Positions 1-9,835 of a stretch of 64,000 nt of DNA are shown piece after piece (the stretch's first letter is position 1; each line of letters opens with the position of its first letter). The notes beneath the pieces are model-generated. The model worked only from the letters and a program-made list of their open reading frames with translations, was not told the DNA's origin and searched no databases. Made by a program: the position numbers and the translations under genes. The stretch lies in contig WRPH01000024.1 in NCBI GenBank assembly GCA_009773375.1, positions 77,168 through 141,167 on the forward strand, in the 5' to 3' direction. This stretch comes from Paracoccaceae bacterium (lineage in GTDB: Bacteria > Pseudomonadota > Alphaproteobacteria > Rhodobacterales > Rhodobacteraceae).

Positions 1-3000
1 CACACCCATACGATGTCGCAGCAGGTGGCTGGGGCGCAGCTGACCTTTGCCAACCTCAATCAGGGCGAGCAGGTTACGATCTGGCTGGATGGGGTTGCGG
101 TCAACCTGAACACGTTGATCGCAGCGGGCGCGGTGACGCTGAATGCAGGGGCGTCGGGCTATACGGTGAACGCGGCCGGTAAGTTGGTGAACCTGACCAC
201 CGATGGCACCCAGTTTGCGACGCTGACCATCAACGTGCCGTTCACCTCGATTGGCGTGCAGAACAGCGGCACGGCTGGCAACGGTACGATCTATGATTTG
301 CGGGTCAACACCAACCCGGTCGGCTATATGGCTCCGGGCGGCGATGATACCATCAATGCGGGCACCGGCGATGATGTGATCACCGCTGGCGACGGCAATG
401 ACGTGGTGACATCGGGCAGCGGCAACGATTCAATCGACGCCGGGGCGGGCAATGACAGCGTTATTGGCGGCGATACCGATACCGGCAACGACACGATCTA
501 TGGCGGGGCGGGCAAGGACACGCTGGCGGGCGGCATTGGCGCCGATCTGATCCTGGGCGGCACCGAAGACGATGCCCTGTTCGGCGCACGGGTGGACAGC
601 ACTGCGGATGGGTCTGATACCTTGTATGGCGAGGCGGGTAACGACTATCTGCAGGGGCAAGCCGGGGCGGATATGCTCTATGGCGGGGCTGACAACGACA
701 CGCTGATCGGGGATGGCGCGAGTGCGACGATCGGCAGCAATGACACGCTGTATGGCGGCACCGGCAATGACCTGATCTTCGCAGGTGGCGGCGCGGATCT
801 GGCGCATGGCGACGAAGGCAATGACCGGCTGAACGGCGAGGGCGGCAACGACACGCTGTATGGTGGGGTCGGGCTGGATGTGCTGTCGGGCGGGCTGGGC
901 GATGACCAGCTTTTTGGCGACGACGGGTCCGATACGCTGCTGGGCGATGCGGGCAACGACCAGCTCAACGGTGGCGCGCAGCTTGATTATGTGGACTATT
1001 CGGCCTCGGGCGCTGCGGTCAACGTCAACCTGAGCACGGGCGCGGGCGCGGGCGGCGATGCGCAGGGCGATACCTATTACGGTATTGATGGCGTGATCGG
1101 CTCGGGGCTGAATGATACCATCATCGGCTATGACGGGCAGTCGACGGTGCCGGGGTTTGAATACACCAACGTGCTCTATGGCGCTGCGGGAGATGACCTC
1201 ATCGATGGCATGGCCGGGAATGACAGCCTGTATGGCGGCATCGGCAACGATACGCTGCTGGGCGGCGCGGGCGATGATCTGGTGCAGGGCGACGCGGGCA
1301 ATGACACGCTGGCGGGTGGCAGCGGTAACGATACGCTCTACGGCGGCGATGGTAGCGATGTCTTTGTGATCACCGATACCGACAACGGCGATACCATCGT
1401 CGGCGGCGAGGTTGCGGGCACCACTGACAGCATCACTTTTGGCAACGCCACCAGCACACAAGGCGTGACTGTCACCTTCACCGGGGCCGAGGCCGGGGTC
1501 TATCAATACGCCGGTGCTGCCAGTACCAACGGCAGTTTTGCCGAGATCGAGGCGATCAGCGGCACTGCCTATAATGACGTGATCAACGCCGCAGCCTCGA
1601 CGGCGGCGGTGGCGCTGGTTGGCAACGCGGGCAATGACACCATCACCGGCGGTTCGGGCGATGATGTGATTGACGGCTCGGAAGGCGACGATTCGCTGTT
1701 GGGTGGCGCGGGCGCTGACACGCTGATCGGCGGGCAGGGCGGCGACTGGCTGATCGGTGGCGCGGGCAATGACAGCATGTCGGGCGGCGAGGGCCAGGAT
1801 GCCTTTGTGATCCTGTCGGGGGCGGGGGTGGATACCGTTGTCGGCGGCGAGACCGGCTATGACTATGACTCGCTGGTGCTGAGCGACCCTGCGCAAGCGG
1901 TGACGGTGACGTTTACCGGCAGCGAGGCGGGCAACTATGTTTATGCCGGGGGCGGGTCCGGCACATTCTCGGAAATCGAGAATGTCGAAGGCTCGGGCGC
2001 CGCGGACAGCATGAACGCTGCGCTTGCGCTGACCGATATTGATCTGCGCGGCTATGCAGGCAACGACACCCTGACCGGGGGCGCGGGCGAAGATTATCTG
2101 GAGGGCGGGATCGGTGACGACAGCCTGACCGGCAACGCCGGCAATGATCTGATCAACGGCGACGCGGGCAACGATACGATCTATGGCGGCGTCGGCGACG
2201 ACGGGCTTTATGGCGGCATCGGCAACGATTCCGTGCAGGGCGGCGAGGGCAACGACATGCTTGTCGGCGCTGACGGCAATGACACGCTGATCGGTGGTCT
2301 GGGCAATGATACGCTGCTGGGCGGCAATGACGCCGATCTGATCTGGGCTGCGGCGGGCGACAGCATTGTCGGCGGCGAGGGCGGCAACGACAACGATACT
2401 CTCGTGGTCGAGGCCGGGTCGATCATCACCTATGGCGGTGGCAACAACGAAGCGGGCACCATTGCGCTGGCTTCGGGCGGCACGCTAAGCTTCAGCGAGA
2501 TCGAGCATATCGTCTTTGCAGGCCCGGTCGATGGCACTGCGGGCAATGACAGCATGGGGGGGGGTTATACCGACCTCAACGGCGACCAGATCGACGGCAG
2601 CGACGGGCTGAACGACACCATCTATGGCTATGGCGGTGATGACAGTATTGTCGCGGCTCTTGGCAATGACACGGTTTATGGCGGTGTTGGTAATGACACT
2701 GTCGATGCCGGGGACGGGCAAGACAGTGTGCTGGGTGGCGACGGCAACGACTTTGTCTACGGTTCGGGCGGCAACGATACGCTGCTGGGCGAAGCGGGCA
2801 ACGATCATCTTTACGGGGGTGTTGGCAACGATTCCATTCTCGGCGGCATCGGCAACGACACTGTCTGGGGGGGGACGGGCGACGATACGGTTTCTGGCGA
2901 AAGCGGCAACGATTTCATCATGGGGCAGACCGGCAACGACCTGATGTTCGGCGGCGCTGGTGACGATGAAATCTGGGACGATGAGAACAATGACACGCTG

Positions 3001-5805
3001 TATGGCGATGCCGGCAACGATACACTTGGGGGGGGCGAGGGTGTAGACCTGTTCTACGGCGGCACCGGCGATGACCTGCTGTATGGCGTTTCCGGCAATG
3101 ACAGCCTTTACGGTGATGACGATCAGGACCGTTTTGAGGTGTTCGGGACCGAGGCGGGAACGGTTGTTGTCGGCGGCGAGGGTGGCATCGACAATGACAC
3201 GTTGGTTGTCAGCAACGTCATCGGGCTGACCTATGGCGGCGGCAACAACGAAAGCGGCGTGATCACCTTTGAAGGCGGCGGCACGCTGGCGTTCTCGGAA
3301 ATCGAGCATCTGGTGCTGAACGGCGGCAACCCCGACGGCATCATCTATGGCACCGCAGGCGATGACAGCATCGGTGCGGGCTACGTCGATGCCAATGGCG
3401 ATGTGATCGACAACAACGACGCGATCCTTGGCACCCCCGGATCAAACGACGACGAGGTTTATGCCGGGGCGGGCAATGACACCGTCAACGGCTTGCTGGG
3501 CAATGATTTCCTCTATGGCGGCGACGGCAATGACAGCCTGAGCGGCGGCGTCGGCAACGACTACATGCAGGGCGACGCAGGCAACGATACCGTGCTGGGC
3601 GGCGACGGCAATGACCTGCTGCGCGGCGATACCGGCAATGACCTGGTTGACGGCGGTGCAGGCGATGACACCGTTTACGGCGGGGCTGACAGCGATACGG
3701 TCTATGGCGGCGACGGCAATGATCAGGTCTACGGCGGCTTTGGCGACGATACCGTCTATGGTGGCGCGGGCAATGACACCATCACCGGCTCGGGCGAGAA
3801 TGATCTTGTCTTCGGCGATGACGGCGATGACCTCATGCAAGGCTCGGATGGCGCTGATACCCTGATCGGTGGCGCGGGCGCTGATACCATGCTGGGCGAG
3901 GAAGACGCCGACAGCTTCTATGGTGGTGTGGGCGATTATGTTGATGGCTATGAAACCGTCACCACCGGCAGCGACAACGATACGCTGCACGTGTCGGGGG
4001 TGGACCACATCGTCTGGGATGTGCTGAACCCGGAAAACGGCGTGGTGCATTTCACTGGCGGCGGCACGCTGCAATTCTACAATATCGAGCATGTCATCGT
4101 TGATGGCACCGAAGTGCCGCCACCAAACTACATCGTTGAGGGCACCGCAGGCGATGATCTGATCGACGCCAACTATACCGGCGATCCGCAAGGCGACCGG
4201 GTAGATGCGTCCGACAGTGCCACGGCCAACAATGACGATCTGATCTATGCGGGCGCGGGCAATGATACGGTCTTGGCCGGGGACGGTAATGACACGGTGC
4301 ATGGTGGCGACGGCAATGATTTTGTCAGCGGCGGCGCGGGCAATGACTATCTGATCGGCGGTGCGGGCAATGACAGCCTGAGCGGTGGCGAGGGCAATGA
4401 CTCGCTCTGGGGCGATGCGGGGGCTGATACCCTGCTGGGCGGCCTTGGCGATGATGCGTTGCTGGGCGGCGATGGCGATGACACCCTGTTTGGCGAAGGC
4501 GGCAACGACACCCTTTGGGGCGAGCTTGGCAATGACCAGCTGGTCGGCGGGCTTGGCGACGACTGGCTCGAAGGCGAGGCGGGCGATGACACGCTGCGCG
4601 GCGACGACGGCAATGACAGCCTGTTCGGCGGTATTGGCAACGACAGCTTGCTGGGCGGCTTGGATAATGACAGCCTTGATGGCGGCGACGGCGACGATTT
4701 TCTGTCGGGCGAGACCGGCAACGACAGCCTGACCGCCGGGGCGGGTGCCGATGTTGTAAGCGGCGGTGCAGGTGATGATCTGCTGGACGCGGGCGCGGGC
4801 GATGATTTGCTGGATGCCGGAACCGGCAATGACGTTGTCAGCGGCGGCGACGGCAATGACTGGCTTTACAGCGGTGACGGCAACGACACCGCTTATGGTG
4901 GCGCGGGCGAGGATGTGCTGATCGGCGAGGCCGGCGATGACCTGCAATTTGGCGGCGCGGGCAACGACATCTTCTACGATGGCGACGGAAACGATACGCT
5001 GCTGGGCGAAGATGACCGCGACAGCTTCTTTGCAGGCGTTGGCGATGTGGTCGATGGCGGCGAGGGCGGCGATGATTATGACACGCTGGATCTGACCGCC
5101 TGGGGCCATCCTGGCACCAATATCATCTATGACACGATGAACCCGGAAAACGGTATCGTTGAATTCCTCGATGCCAGCGGTGTGGTGATCGGCAGCATGA
5201 CCTTCTCGAATATCGAGAATGTGGTGGCCTGCTTTACCCCCGGCGCGATGATCCTGACCGATCAGGGCGAGGTGGCGGTTGAGGATCTGGCCGAGGGCGA
5301 TCTGGTGTTGACCCGCGATTCCGGCTTCCAGCCGATCCGCTGGGTCGGGCGCCGCGATCTGACCGCGGCAGAACTGGCGGTGCAGCCGCGGTTCAACCCG
5401 GTGCGGATTGCGCAGGGCGCGCTGGGCGGTGATCTGCCGGAACGTGACATGCTGGTCAGCCCACAGCACCGCATGCTGATGACCGGCGCACGGGCCGAGT
5501 TGCTGTTTGGCGAACATGAGGTGCTGGTCGCGGCCACGCATATGGTCGGCATGTCGGGGGTGGGCCGGGTGATGCCGGAAACGGTCAGCTATATCCACAT
5601 CCTGTTTGACCGCCATGAAGTCGTGCGGGCCGACGGGGCGTGGTCGGAAAGCTTCCAGCCGGGCGCGCAGACGTTGAACGGGCTGGATGCGGCACAACGC
5701 GCGGAAATCCTGGCGCTGTTCCCGACGCTTGCTCTGGGTGGAAACTACCCCGCGGCCCGGCTGACGCTGAAGGCAAAAGAGGCGCAGGTGCTGCTGCGCG
5801 CCTGA
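1..5805 (+). CDS. Giant RTX calcium-binding protein with C-terminal Hint domain (5' end outside window)
   Basis: The frame is open to base 1. Its first four codons read HTHT, matching the THTHT stretch inside the neighbouring RTX protein (about 7195-7209), so the ATG at 13 is internal and the true start lies upstream. After a beta-rich module of about 100 residues (ends near INVPFT), the protein is almost entirely GGxGxDxLx nonapeptide repeats, dozens of GND motifs interrupted by spacer modules. Such repeats bind calcium and fold as beta-rolls after type I secretion. The last ~190 residues, from the Cys codon at 5230 (CFTPG), form a Hint_2-type Hedgehog/intein domain, known in Rhodobacteraceae RTX proteins and possibly self-cleaving. 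The stop is at 5803-5805. No type I secretion genes are in the window. Role inferred: secreted or surface adhesin/matrix protein; the substrate is unknown. Confidence 0.9.
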   Translation, partial: HTHTMSQQVAGAQLTFANLNQGEQVTIWLDGVAVNLNTLIAAGAVTLNAGASGYTVNAAGKLVNLTTDGTQFATLTINVPFTSIGVQNSGTAGNGTIYDLRVNTNPVGYMAPGGDDTINAGTGDDVITAGDGNDVVTSGSGNDSIDAGAGNDSVIGGDTDTGNDTIYGGAGKDTLAGGIGADLILGGTEDDALFGARVDSTADGSDTLYGEAGNDYLQGQAGADMLYGGADNDTLIGDGASATIGSNDTLYGGTGNDLIFAGGGADLAHGDEGNDRLNGEGGNDTLYGGVGLDVLSGGLGDDQLFGDDGSDTLLGDAGNDQLNGGAQLDYVDYSASGAAVNVNLSTGAGAGGDAQGDTYYGIDGVIGSGLNDTIIGYDGQSTVPGFEYTNVLYGAAGDDLIDGMAGNDSLYGGIGNDTLLGGAGDDLVQGDAGNDTLAGGSGNDTLYGGDGSDVFVITDTDNGDTIVGGEVAGTTDSITFGNATSTQGVTVTFTGAEAGVYQYAGAASTNGSFAEIEAISGTAYNDVINAAASTAAVALVGNAGNDTITGGSGDDVIDGSEGDDSLLGGAGADTLIGGQGGDWLIGGAGNDSMSGGEGQDAFVILSGAGVDTVVGGETGYDYDSLVLSDPAQAVTVTFTGSEAGNYVYAGGGSGTFSEIENVEGSGAADSMNAALALTDIDLRGYAGNDTLTGGAGEDYLEGGIGDDSLTGNAGNDLINGDAGNDTIYGGVGDDGLYGGIGNDSVQGGEGNDMLVGADGNDTLIGGLGNDTLLGGNDADLIWAAAGDSIVGGEGGNDNDTLVVEAGSIITYGGGNNEAGTIALASGGTLSFSEIEHIVFAGPVDGTAGNDSMGGGYTDLNGDQIDGSDGLNDTIYGYGGDDSIVAALGNDTVYGGVGNDTVDAGDGQDSVLGGDGNDFVYGSGGNDTLLGEAGNDHLYGGVGNDSILGGIGNDTVWGGTGDDTVSGESGNDFIMGQTGNDLMFGGAGDDEIWDDENNDTLYGDAGNDTLGGGEGVDLFYGGTGDDLLYGVSGNDSLYGDDDQDRFEVFGTEAGTVVVGGEGGIDNDTLVVSNVIGLTYGGGNNESGVITFEGGGTLAFSEIEHLVLNGGNPDGIIYGTAGDDSIGAGYVDANGDVIDNNDAILGTPGSNDDEVYAGAGNDTVNGLLGNDFLYGGDGNDSLSGGVGNDYMQGDAGNDTVLGGDGNDLLRGDTGNDLVDGGAGDDTVYGGADSDTVYGGDGNDQVYGGFGDDTVYGGAGNDTITGSGENDLVFGDDGDDLMQGSDGADTLIGGAGADTMLGEEDADSFYGGVGDYVDGYETVTTGSDNDTLHVSGVDHIVWDVLNPENGVVHFTGGGTLQFYNIEHVIVDGTEVPPPNYIVEGTAGDDLIDANYTGDPQGDRVDASDSATANNDDLIYAGAGNDTVLAGDGNDTVHGGDGNDFVSGGAGNDYLIGGAGNDSLSGGEGNDSLWGDAGADTLLGGLGDDALLGGDGDDTLFGEGGNDTLWGELGNDQLVGGLGDDWLEGEAGDDTLRGDDGNDSLFGGIGNDSLLGGLDNDSLDGGDGDDFLSGETGNDSLTAGAGADVVSGGAGDDLLDAGAGDDLLDAGTGNDVVSGGDGNDWLYSGDGNDTAYGGAGEDVLIGEAGDDLQFGGAGNDIFYDGDGNDTLLGEDDRDSFFAGVGDVVDGGEGGDDYDTLDLTAWGHPGTNIIYDTMNPENGIVEFLDASGVVIGSMTFSNIENVVACFTPGAMILTDQGEVAVEDLAEGDLVLTRDSGFQPIRWVGRRDLTAAELAVQPRFNPVRIAQGALGGDLPERDMLVSPQHRMLMTGARAELLFGEHEVLVAATHMVGMSGVGRVMPETVSYIHILFDRHEVVRADGAWSESFQPGAQTLNGLDAAQRAEILALFPTLALGGNYPAARLTLKAKEAQVLLRA

Positions 5806-5824
5806 GCTTGACCCGGCAACTTTA

Positions 5825-5866
5825 GCGGCAATCGCCCCCGGTTTTCAAACTGGGGGCGATTGTCGC
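5825..5866 (+). terminator. Strong hairpin after the first RTX gene
   Basis: CAATCGCCCCC (5829-5839) pairs perfectly with GGGGGCGATTG (5852-5862), extended by a few more pairs. It lies 20 nt after the stop of the first RTX gene. There is no T-tract, so it may be a terminator or an mRNA-stabilising stem. Confidence 0.55.
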
Positions 5867-6031
5867 TGCGTCGGAAACATACCGCAGTCTGGCCACATTT
5901 CAGCCCATCACCAAGGTTAATTCCAAGTTCAGCTTAACTGGAGTTGTCTTGGTATGTCTGCGATCCGTGCAACTTTGATCTTGAAACTGCCGCACAGCAC
6001 CCCGCTGTGTCGGTCGGGCGGGGTCTGAGCC

Positions 6032-9000
6032 ATGGCGACGCTGATTTCAGGCCTTGGCGGCAGTTCCGGCTACGGCGAACAGTCGTTCAAGACCACCGGC
6101 GGCTATACCGGAAACCTCGACGACGGCTCGATGGCGGTCAACCTGACTTCGGTGTTTGGTGCGGGCGGCGTCAACGTCTACGGCACCAGCTATACCTCTA
6201 TGTTCATCAACACCAATGGTCTGGTGACCTTTGGATCTGCCGAGCCAAGCTATACACCGGGGGCGCTGACGACGCTGGGCAAGCCCAGCCTTGCGGCGTT
6301 CTGGACCGATATTGACATCTCCAAGGGCGGCGACATCTATTGGGATCTGGATGCCACGACCGGCAAGATCACCATCACCTGGCTGAACGTGGCGGCCTAT
6401 ACCGGCGCTGGTACCAACAGTTTCCAGATGGTGCTGACCAATCTGGGCGGCGGTGATTTTGGCGTTGAATATATCTACAGCAATATCGGCTTCACCAACG
6501 GTGGCTATGGTGTGGCCACGGTGGGGCTGTCGAACGGCACCTCCAGCCAGACGCTGATTGAAGGCTCGGGCAATGCGGCGTTTCTGGCGACCTATGCCGG
6601 CAACGATTTTGATACCAACGACCCGGCGGGCGTCTACTCGATGCAGTTCGAGGCCGGCGCGGTGTTTCTGGGCGATGGCATTGTCAACGGCACCAGCGGC
6701 AATGATGTCATCGACGCAAGCTATGTCGGCGATCTGAACGGCGACCGCATCGACGCCAACGACGCCACCGGCTACGCGGGCACCACCGGGCAGGCCGACT
6801 ATGTGCTGGCAGGGGCGGGCAACGATACCGTCAGTTCCGGGCTTGGCAACGATCAGGTTTACGGCGGCACTGGCAACGATGTGGTCAATGCCGGGGCTGG
6901 CAACGACACGGTTTATGGCGACAGCGAGAATGACAGCCTTGACGGCGGCTCGGGCCATGATCTGATCTATGGCGGCACCGGCGACGATACGCTGTCGGGT
7001 GGCGTGGCCTTTGCAGGCACCAGCTATGCGCCGTCTTACACCGAAGTCACCGCTGCGACGCAATCGGTGGCGGGCACCAGTGGTCGGCCGAATTTTACCG
7101 TCAGAACCGTTTCGGGCGACAACAACCTGAGCACCGGCACAAACGGCACGCTCAGCGGCTTTTTGCTGGGCAACACCGACGGCGTCGAAACCCATACCCA
7201 CACTGCATCCAGCCAGATTTCGGGCGGGCAGATCCGGTTCAACGCGATCAACGCGGCGGAGACGCTGACGATCACCATCGACGGCGTGATGATCAACCTG
7301 AACACCGCCATTGCCGATGGCCGCGTGACCTTCAACGGCAATGGTGCCTATCAGATCAACGCCGCAGGTCAGATCGTGCGGATCGGCAGCGGCTCCAACG
7401 TCACCACGATCGGCACGCTGACCATCAACGTGCCGTTCACCGCCGTAAGCCTTGCCACCAGTGGCGGCAGCGGTGTAACGGCAGGCGTCTATTATGAATT
7501 CTACGCCAATACGACGCCGCTGGACGTCGCCGCCGAGACGGCGGGCGATGATACCCTGCTGGGCGGCGCGGGCGATGATCTGATCAGCGGCCTGGACGGC
7601 AACGACAGCTTGCTGGGCGAAGATGGCAATGACACGCTGGACGGCGGCACCGGCAATGACATCTTGTCGGGGGGCTTGGGCAATGATTGGCTGCTCGGCG
7701 CTGCGGGCAATGACAGTCTTGCGGGCGATGCGGGCAACGATCTGCTTTATGGGGGCGATGGCAACGACACGCTGGACGGCGGTGCCGACCATGATCTGCT
7801 TGATGGCGGCGCGGGCAACGACAGCTTGTTGGGGGGGCTGGGCGATGACACGCTGACCGGCGGGCTTGGCGCGGATGCGCTGGAGGGCGGCGCGGGCTTT
7901 GACTTTGCCGACTATACCGGCTCTGCGACGGCGGTGCATGTCGATCTTGGCGCGGGCACCGGGCTGGGCGGCGATGCGGCGGGTGATACGCTGTCTGGCA
8001 TCGACGGCCTGTTCGGCTCGGCTTTCGATGATACCTTGTTGGGCTATGATGGCGAAAGCACGCTGCGCATTGACGGCCGCGCCGGGTCAGACAGCCTGTA
8101 TGGCGGCACCGGCGATGACACGATCATCGGCGGTGCTGGCAATGATCTGATTCATGGCGGCGACGGTATTGATGCCCTGTTTGGTGGCGCGGGTGATGAC
8201 ACCATCGACGCGGGCGCAGGCAATGACACCATCTTTGCCGATGCCGGAGCCGACAGCATTCTGGGCGGCGCAGGCAGCGATCTGATCGTCGAAGACCTCA
8301 ACGCCATTGGCGACGTGGTGGATGGCGGCGAAAGCGACGGCGACTATGACGTGCTGGATCTCAGCGCCTGGGGCTGGGCGCTGACCAATGTGATCTATGA
8401 TCCGATGAATGCTGAAAATGGCACTGTCGAGTTCCTCGACAGCACCGGGGCGGTGATCGGGACCATGGCCTTCTCGAACATCGAGAAGGTGATCCCCTGC
8501 TTTACCCCCGGCGTGATGATCAGCACCGGGCGCGGCGAAGTGGCGGTGGAGCAGTTGCAACCGGGCGATTTGGTGATGACCCGCGATCATGGTTTGCAGC
8601 CGATTGCCTGGGTCGGCAGCCGCAAGCTGGGTCTGGCCGATCTGATCGCGCAGCCGCGCTTGCAGCCGGTGAAGATCGGGCAGGGGGCTTTGGGCTATGG
8701 GTTGCCGCTGCGCGATACGCTGGTGTCGCCGCAACATCGCATGCTTCTGGAAGGTGGTTTGCCAGAGATGCTGTTCGGCGAGGCCGAGGTGCTGGTGGCG
8801 GCGACGCATCTGACCGCGTTGGACGGGGTTCAGCAGATACTGACGCCGGGTGTGACCTACATTCACCTGATGCTGGCGCGGCACGAGATCCTGTGCGCCA
8901 ATGGCGCGTGGACCGAAAGCTTTCAGCCGGCTGAACGCATGCTCGACAGTATGGAAGCCGCGCAGCGGGATGAGATTGAGCTGATCTTCCCCGATCTTGC

Positions 9001-9076
9001 GCTGGATGGCGCGGCGTATCCTGCGGCGCGGCCGACCTTGAAGGCGCACGAGGCGCGGGTGTTGCTGGCCCAGTAA
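6032..9076 (+). CDS. NIDO-like / RTX / Hint secreted protein
   Basis: 1014 aa. Residues ~20-215 resemble a nidogen-like (NIDO) domain: TNGLVTFG, then LAAFWTDID, then a [12 protein letters not shown] segment. RTX repeats follow, then a ~110-residue module (ITIDG...INVPFT, about 7180-7510) homologous to the start of the upstream protein, a second RTX block, and a Hint_2-like domain from Cys823 (CFTPG, codon 8498-8500) to the end. The segment just before the Hint domain ([11 protein letters not shown]...FSNIEKV) is also shared with the upstream gene, so the two are paralogues with different N-termini. The start ATG at 6032 follows a GGGCGGGG tract. It is probably exported by a type I system encoded elsewhere. 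Cell-surface or matrix function is inferred from architecture only. Confidence 0.9.
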   Translation: MATLISGLGGSSGYGEQSFKTTGGYTGNLDDGSMAVNLTSVFGAGGVNVYGTSYTSMFINTNGLVTFGSAEPSYTPGALTTLGKPSLAAFWTDIDISKGGDIYWDLDATTGKITITWLNVAAYTGAGTNSFQMVLTNLGGGDFGVEYIYSNIGFTNGGYGVATVGLSNGTSSQTLIEGSGNAAFLATYAGNDFDTNDPAGVYSMQFEAGAVFLGDGIVNGTSGNDVIDASYVGDLNGDRIDANDATGYAGTTGQADYVLAGAGNDTVSSGLGNDQVYGGTGNDVVNAGAGNDTVYGDSENDSLDGGSGHDLIYGGTGDDTLSGGVAFAGTSYAPSYTEVTAATQSVAGTSGRPNFTVRTVSGDNNLSTGTNGTLSGFLLGNTDGVETHTHTASSQISGGQIRFNAINAAETLTITIDGVMINLNTAIADGRVTFNGNGAYQINAAGQIVRIGSGSNVTTIGTLTINVPFTAVSLATSGGSGVTAGVYYEFYANTTPLDVAAETAGDDTLLGGAGDDLISGLDGNDSLLGEDGNDTLDGGTGNDILSGGLGNDWLLGAAGNDSLAGDAGNDLLYGGDGNDTLDGGADHDLLDGGAGNDSLLGGLGDDTLTGGLGADALEGGAGFDFADYTGSATAVHVDLGAGTGLGGDAAGDTLSGIDGLFGSAFDDTLLGYDGESTLRIDGRAGSDSLYGGTGDDTIIGGAGNDLIHGGDGIDALFGGAGDDTIDAGAGNDTIFADAGADSILGGAGSDLIVEDLNAIGDVVDGGESDGDYDVLDLSAWGWALTNVIYDPMNAENGTVEFLDSTGAVIGTMAFSNIEKVIPCFTPGVMISTGRGEVAVEQLQPGDLVMTRDHGLQPIAWVGSRKLGLADLIAQPRLQPVKIGQGALGYGLPLRDTLVSPQHRMLLEGGLPEMLFGEAEVLVAATHLTALDGVQQILTPGVTYIHLMLARHEILCANGAWTESFQPAERMLDSMEAAQRDEIELIFPDLALDGAAYPAARPTLKAHEARVLLAQ

Positions 9077-9082
9077 GACCAC

Positions 9083-9101
9083 GATTTCCGAGCCGGAAAT
9101 C
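9083..9101. terminator. Short hairpin between convergent genes
   Basis: GATTTCCG (9083-9090) and CGGAAATC (9094-9101) form an 8-bp stem with a 3-nt loop, between the stop of the RTX gene and the convergent nucleotidyltransferase. It could end transcripts from both sides, though the T-tracts are poor. Confidence 0.4.
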
Positions 9102-9117
9102 TGGCGAATTCGGGGGC

Positions 9118-9702
9118 TTAGCGGTTGTGTGCGCGCCAGATCGCCCAGGCCTCGGGCGTGTCCAGATCGGTAATCGCGTGCTGATCTGGCAAAGCGATCA
9201 GCCGGACGCGGGCCTTGTGCCGCTGCAACAGCTTGCGTGCGCCTTCATCGCCGCGCAACGCCAGCAGTTCGGCGCGCAGGTCGGCTGGAAGAATGACAGG
9301 GTGCCCCGGCGTGCCATCGGCAGCGGTGCCGCGACAGATCGCGCTGCGGTCTTGATCGAAAGCGTCGATCACAGCCCGCAAATCGGCTGCGGTCAATTCG
9401 GGCATATCCCCCGGCAGGATCATCACCGCACCTTGTGCGGCACTTGCACCGGCGCGGATCGAGGCGGCCATGCCTTCGGCCGCATCCGGCACCGGCAGCG
9501 CGGTAATATCCAGAGCTTCTAACGCCTTATGGCGCATCGAATCTTCCGGCCGCAGGGTCACGATCACCGCTGCGCAAACCAAGCGTGCCAGCCGCGCCTG
9601 CCTGCGCAGCATCGGCTCGCCGCCGACCTCTTCCAGCAACTTGTCACCGCCGCGCATGCGGCTGGCGGTTCCGGCGGCTGGGATCAGGATGGTCAGGGTC
9701 AT
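9118..9702 (-). CDS. MobA/MocA-like NTP transferase
   Basis: 194 aa from the ATG at 9702; the longer upstream frame crosses a terminator and is unlikely to be translated. The N-terminus TILIPAAGTASRMRGGDKLL is the GT-A nucleotide-binding signature of MobA/MocA molybdenum-cofactor cytidylyl/guanylyl transferases. PGDMPELTAADL supplies the metal-binding DMP motif, and GTPGHPVILP is the downstream family signature. Expected reaction: transfer of CMP or GMP to molybdopterin cofactor, or activation of a sugar phosphate; the exact substrate cannot be told here. No molybdoenzyme lies beside it, so it stands alone downstream of the terminated flavoprotein gene. Confidence 0.8.
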   Translation of the reverse strand: MTLTILIPAAGTASRMRGGDKLLEEVGGEPMLRRQARLARLVCAAVIVTLRPEDSMRHKALEALDITALPVPDAAEGMAASIRAGASAAQGAVMILPGDMPELTAADLRAVIDAFDQDRSAICRGTAADGTPGHPVILPADLRAELLALRGDEGARKLLQRHKARVRLIALPDQHAITDLDTPEAWAIWRAHNR

Positions 9703-9724
9703 GGTGCAAGCGTGAGGCAAAGCA

Positions 9725-9749
9725 AAACGCCGGTCAAGGACCGGCGTTT
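9725..9749 (-). terminator. Rho-independent terminator after the flavoprotein gene
   Basis: AAACGCCGGTC (9725-9735) pairs perfectly with GACCGGCGTTT (9739-9749) around a 3-nt loop; read on the minus strand it is followed by TTTTGCTTT. It sits between the stop of the flavoprotein gene and the start of the nucleotidyltransferase, separating the two transcripts. Confidence 0.8.
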
Positions 9750-9768
9750 GCAACTTGGCTTGCAGCCA

Positions 9769-9790
9769 GCCTGATCGTTGCCGATCAGGC
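9769..9790 (-). repeat. Perfect 9-bp inverted repeat in the same 3' UTR
   Basis: GCCTGATCG (9769-9777) and CGATCAGGC (9782-9790) with a 4-nt loop. It lies just ahead of the terminator hairpin in minus-strand orientation, giving two stacked stems in the 3' UTR. Confidence 0.6.
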
Positions 9791-9835
9791 GTTCGGCGCG
9801 GGCGTCTTTTTCCCGAAAGATCGTCCGGGCGCGTC

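Noticed and set aside
300..5050. Regular ~27-nt periodicity resembling a repeat array such as CRISPR
   Set aside because: The period is that of the RTX nonapeptide (9 codons), the units differ throughout and are in frame, so it is coding repeat.
430..5697. Long minus-strand ORFs through the RTX genes (up to 751 aa)
   Set aside because: They are mirrors of the GC-rich repeats, rich in Ile/Ala/Val with no start signal or family similarity; the plus-strand reading gives clear RTX repeats.
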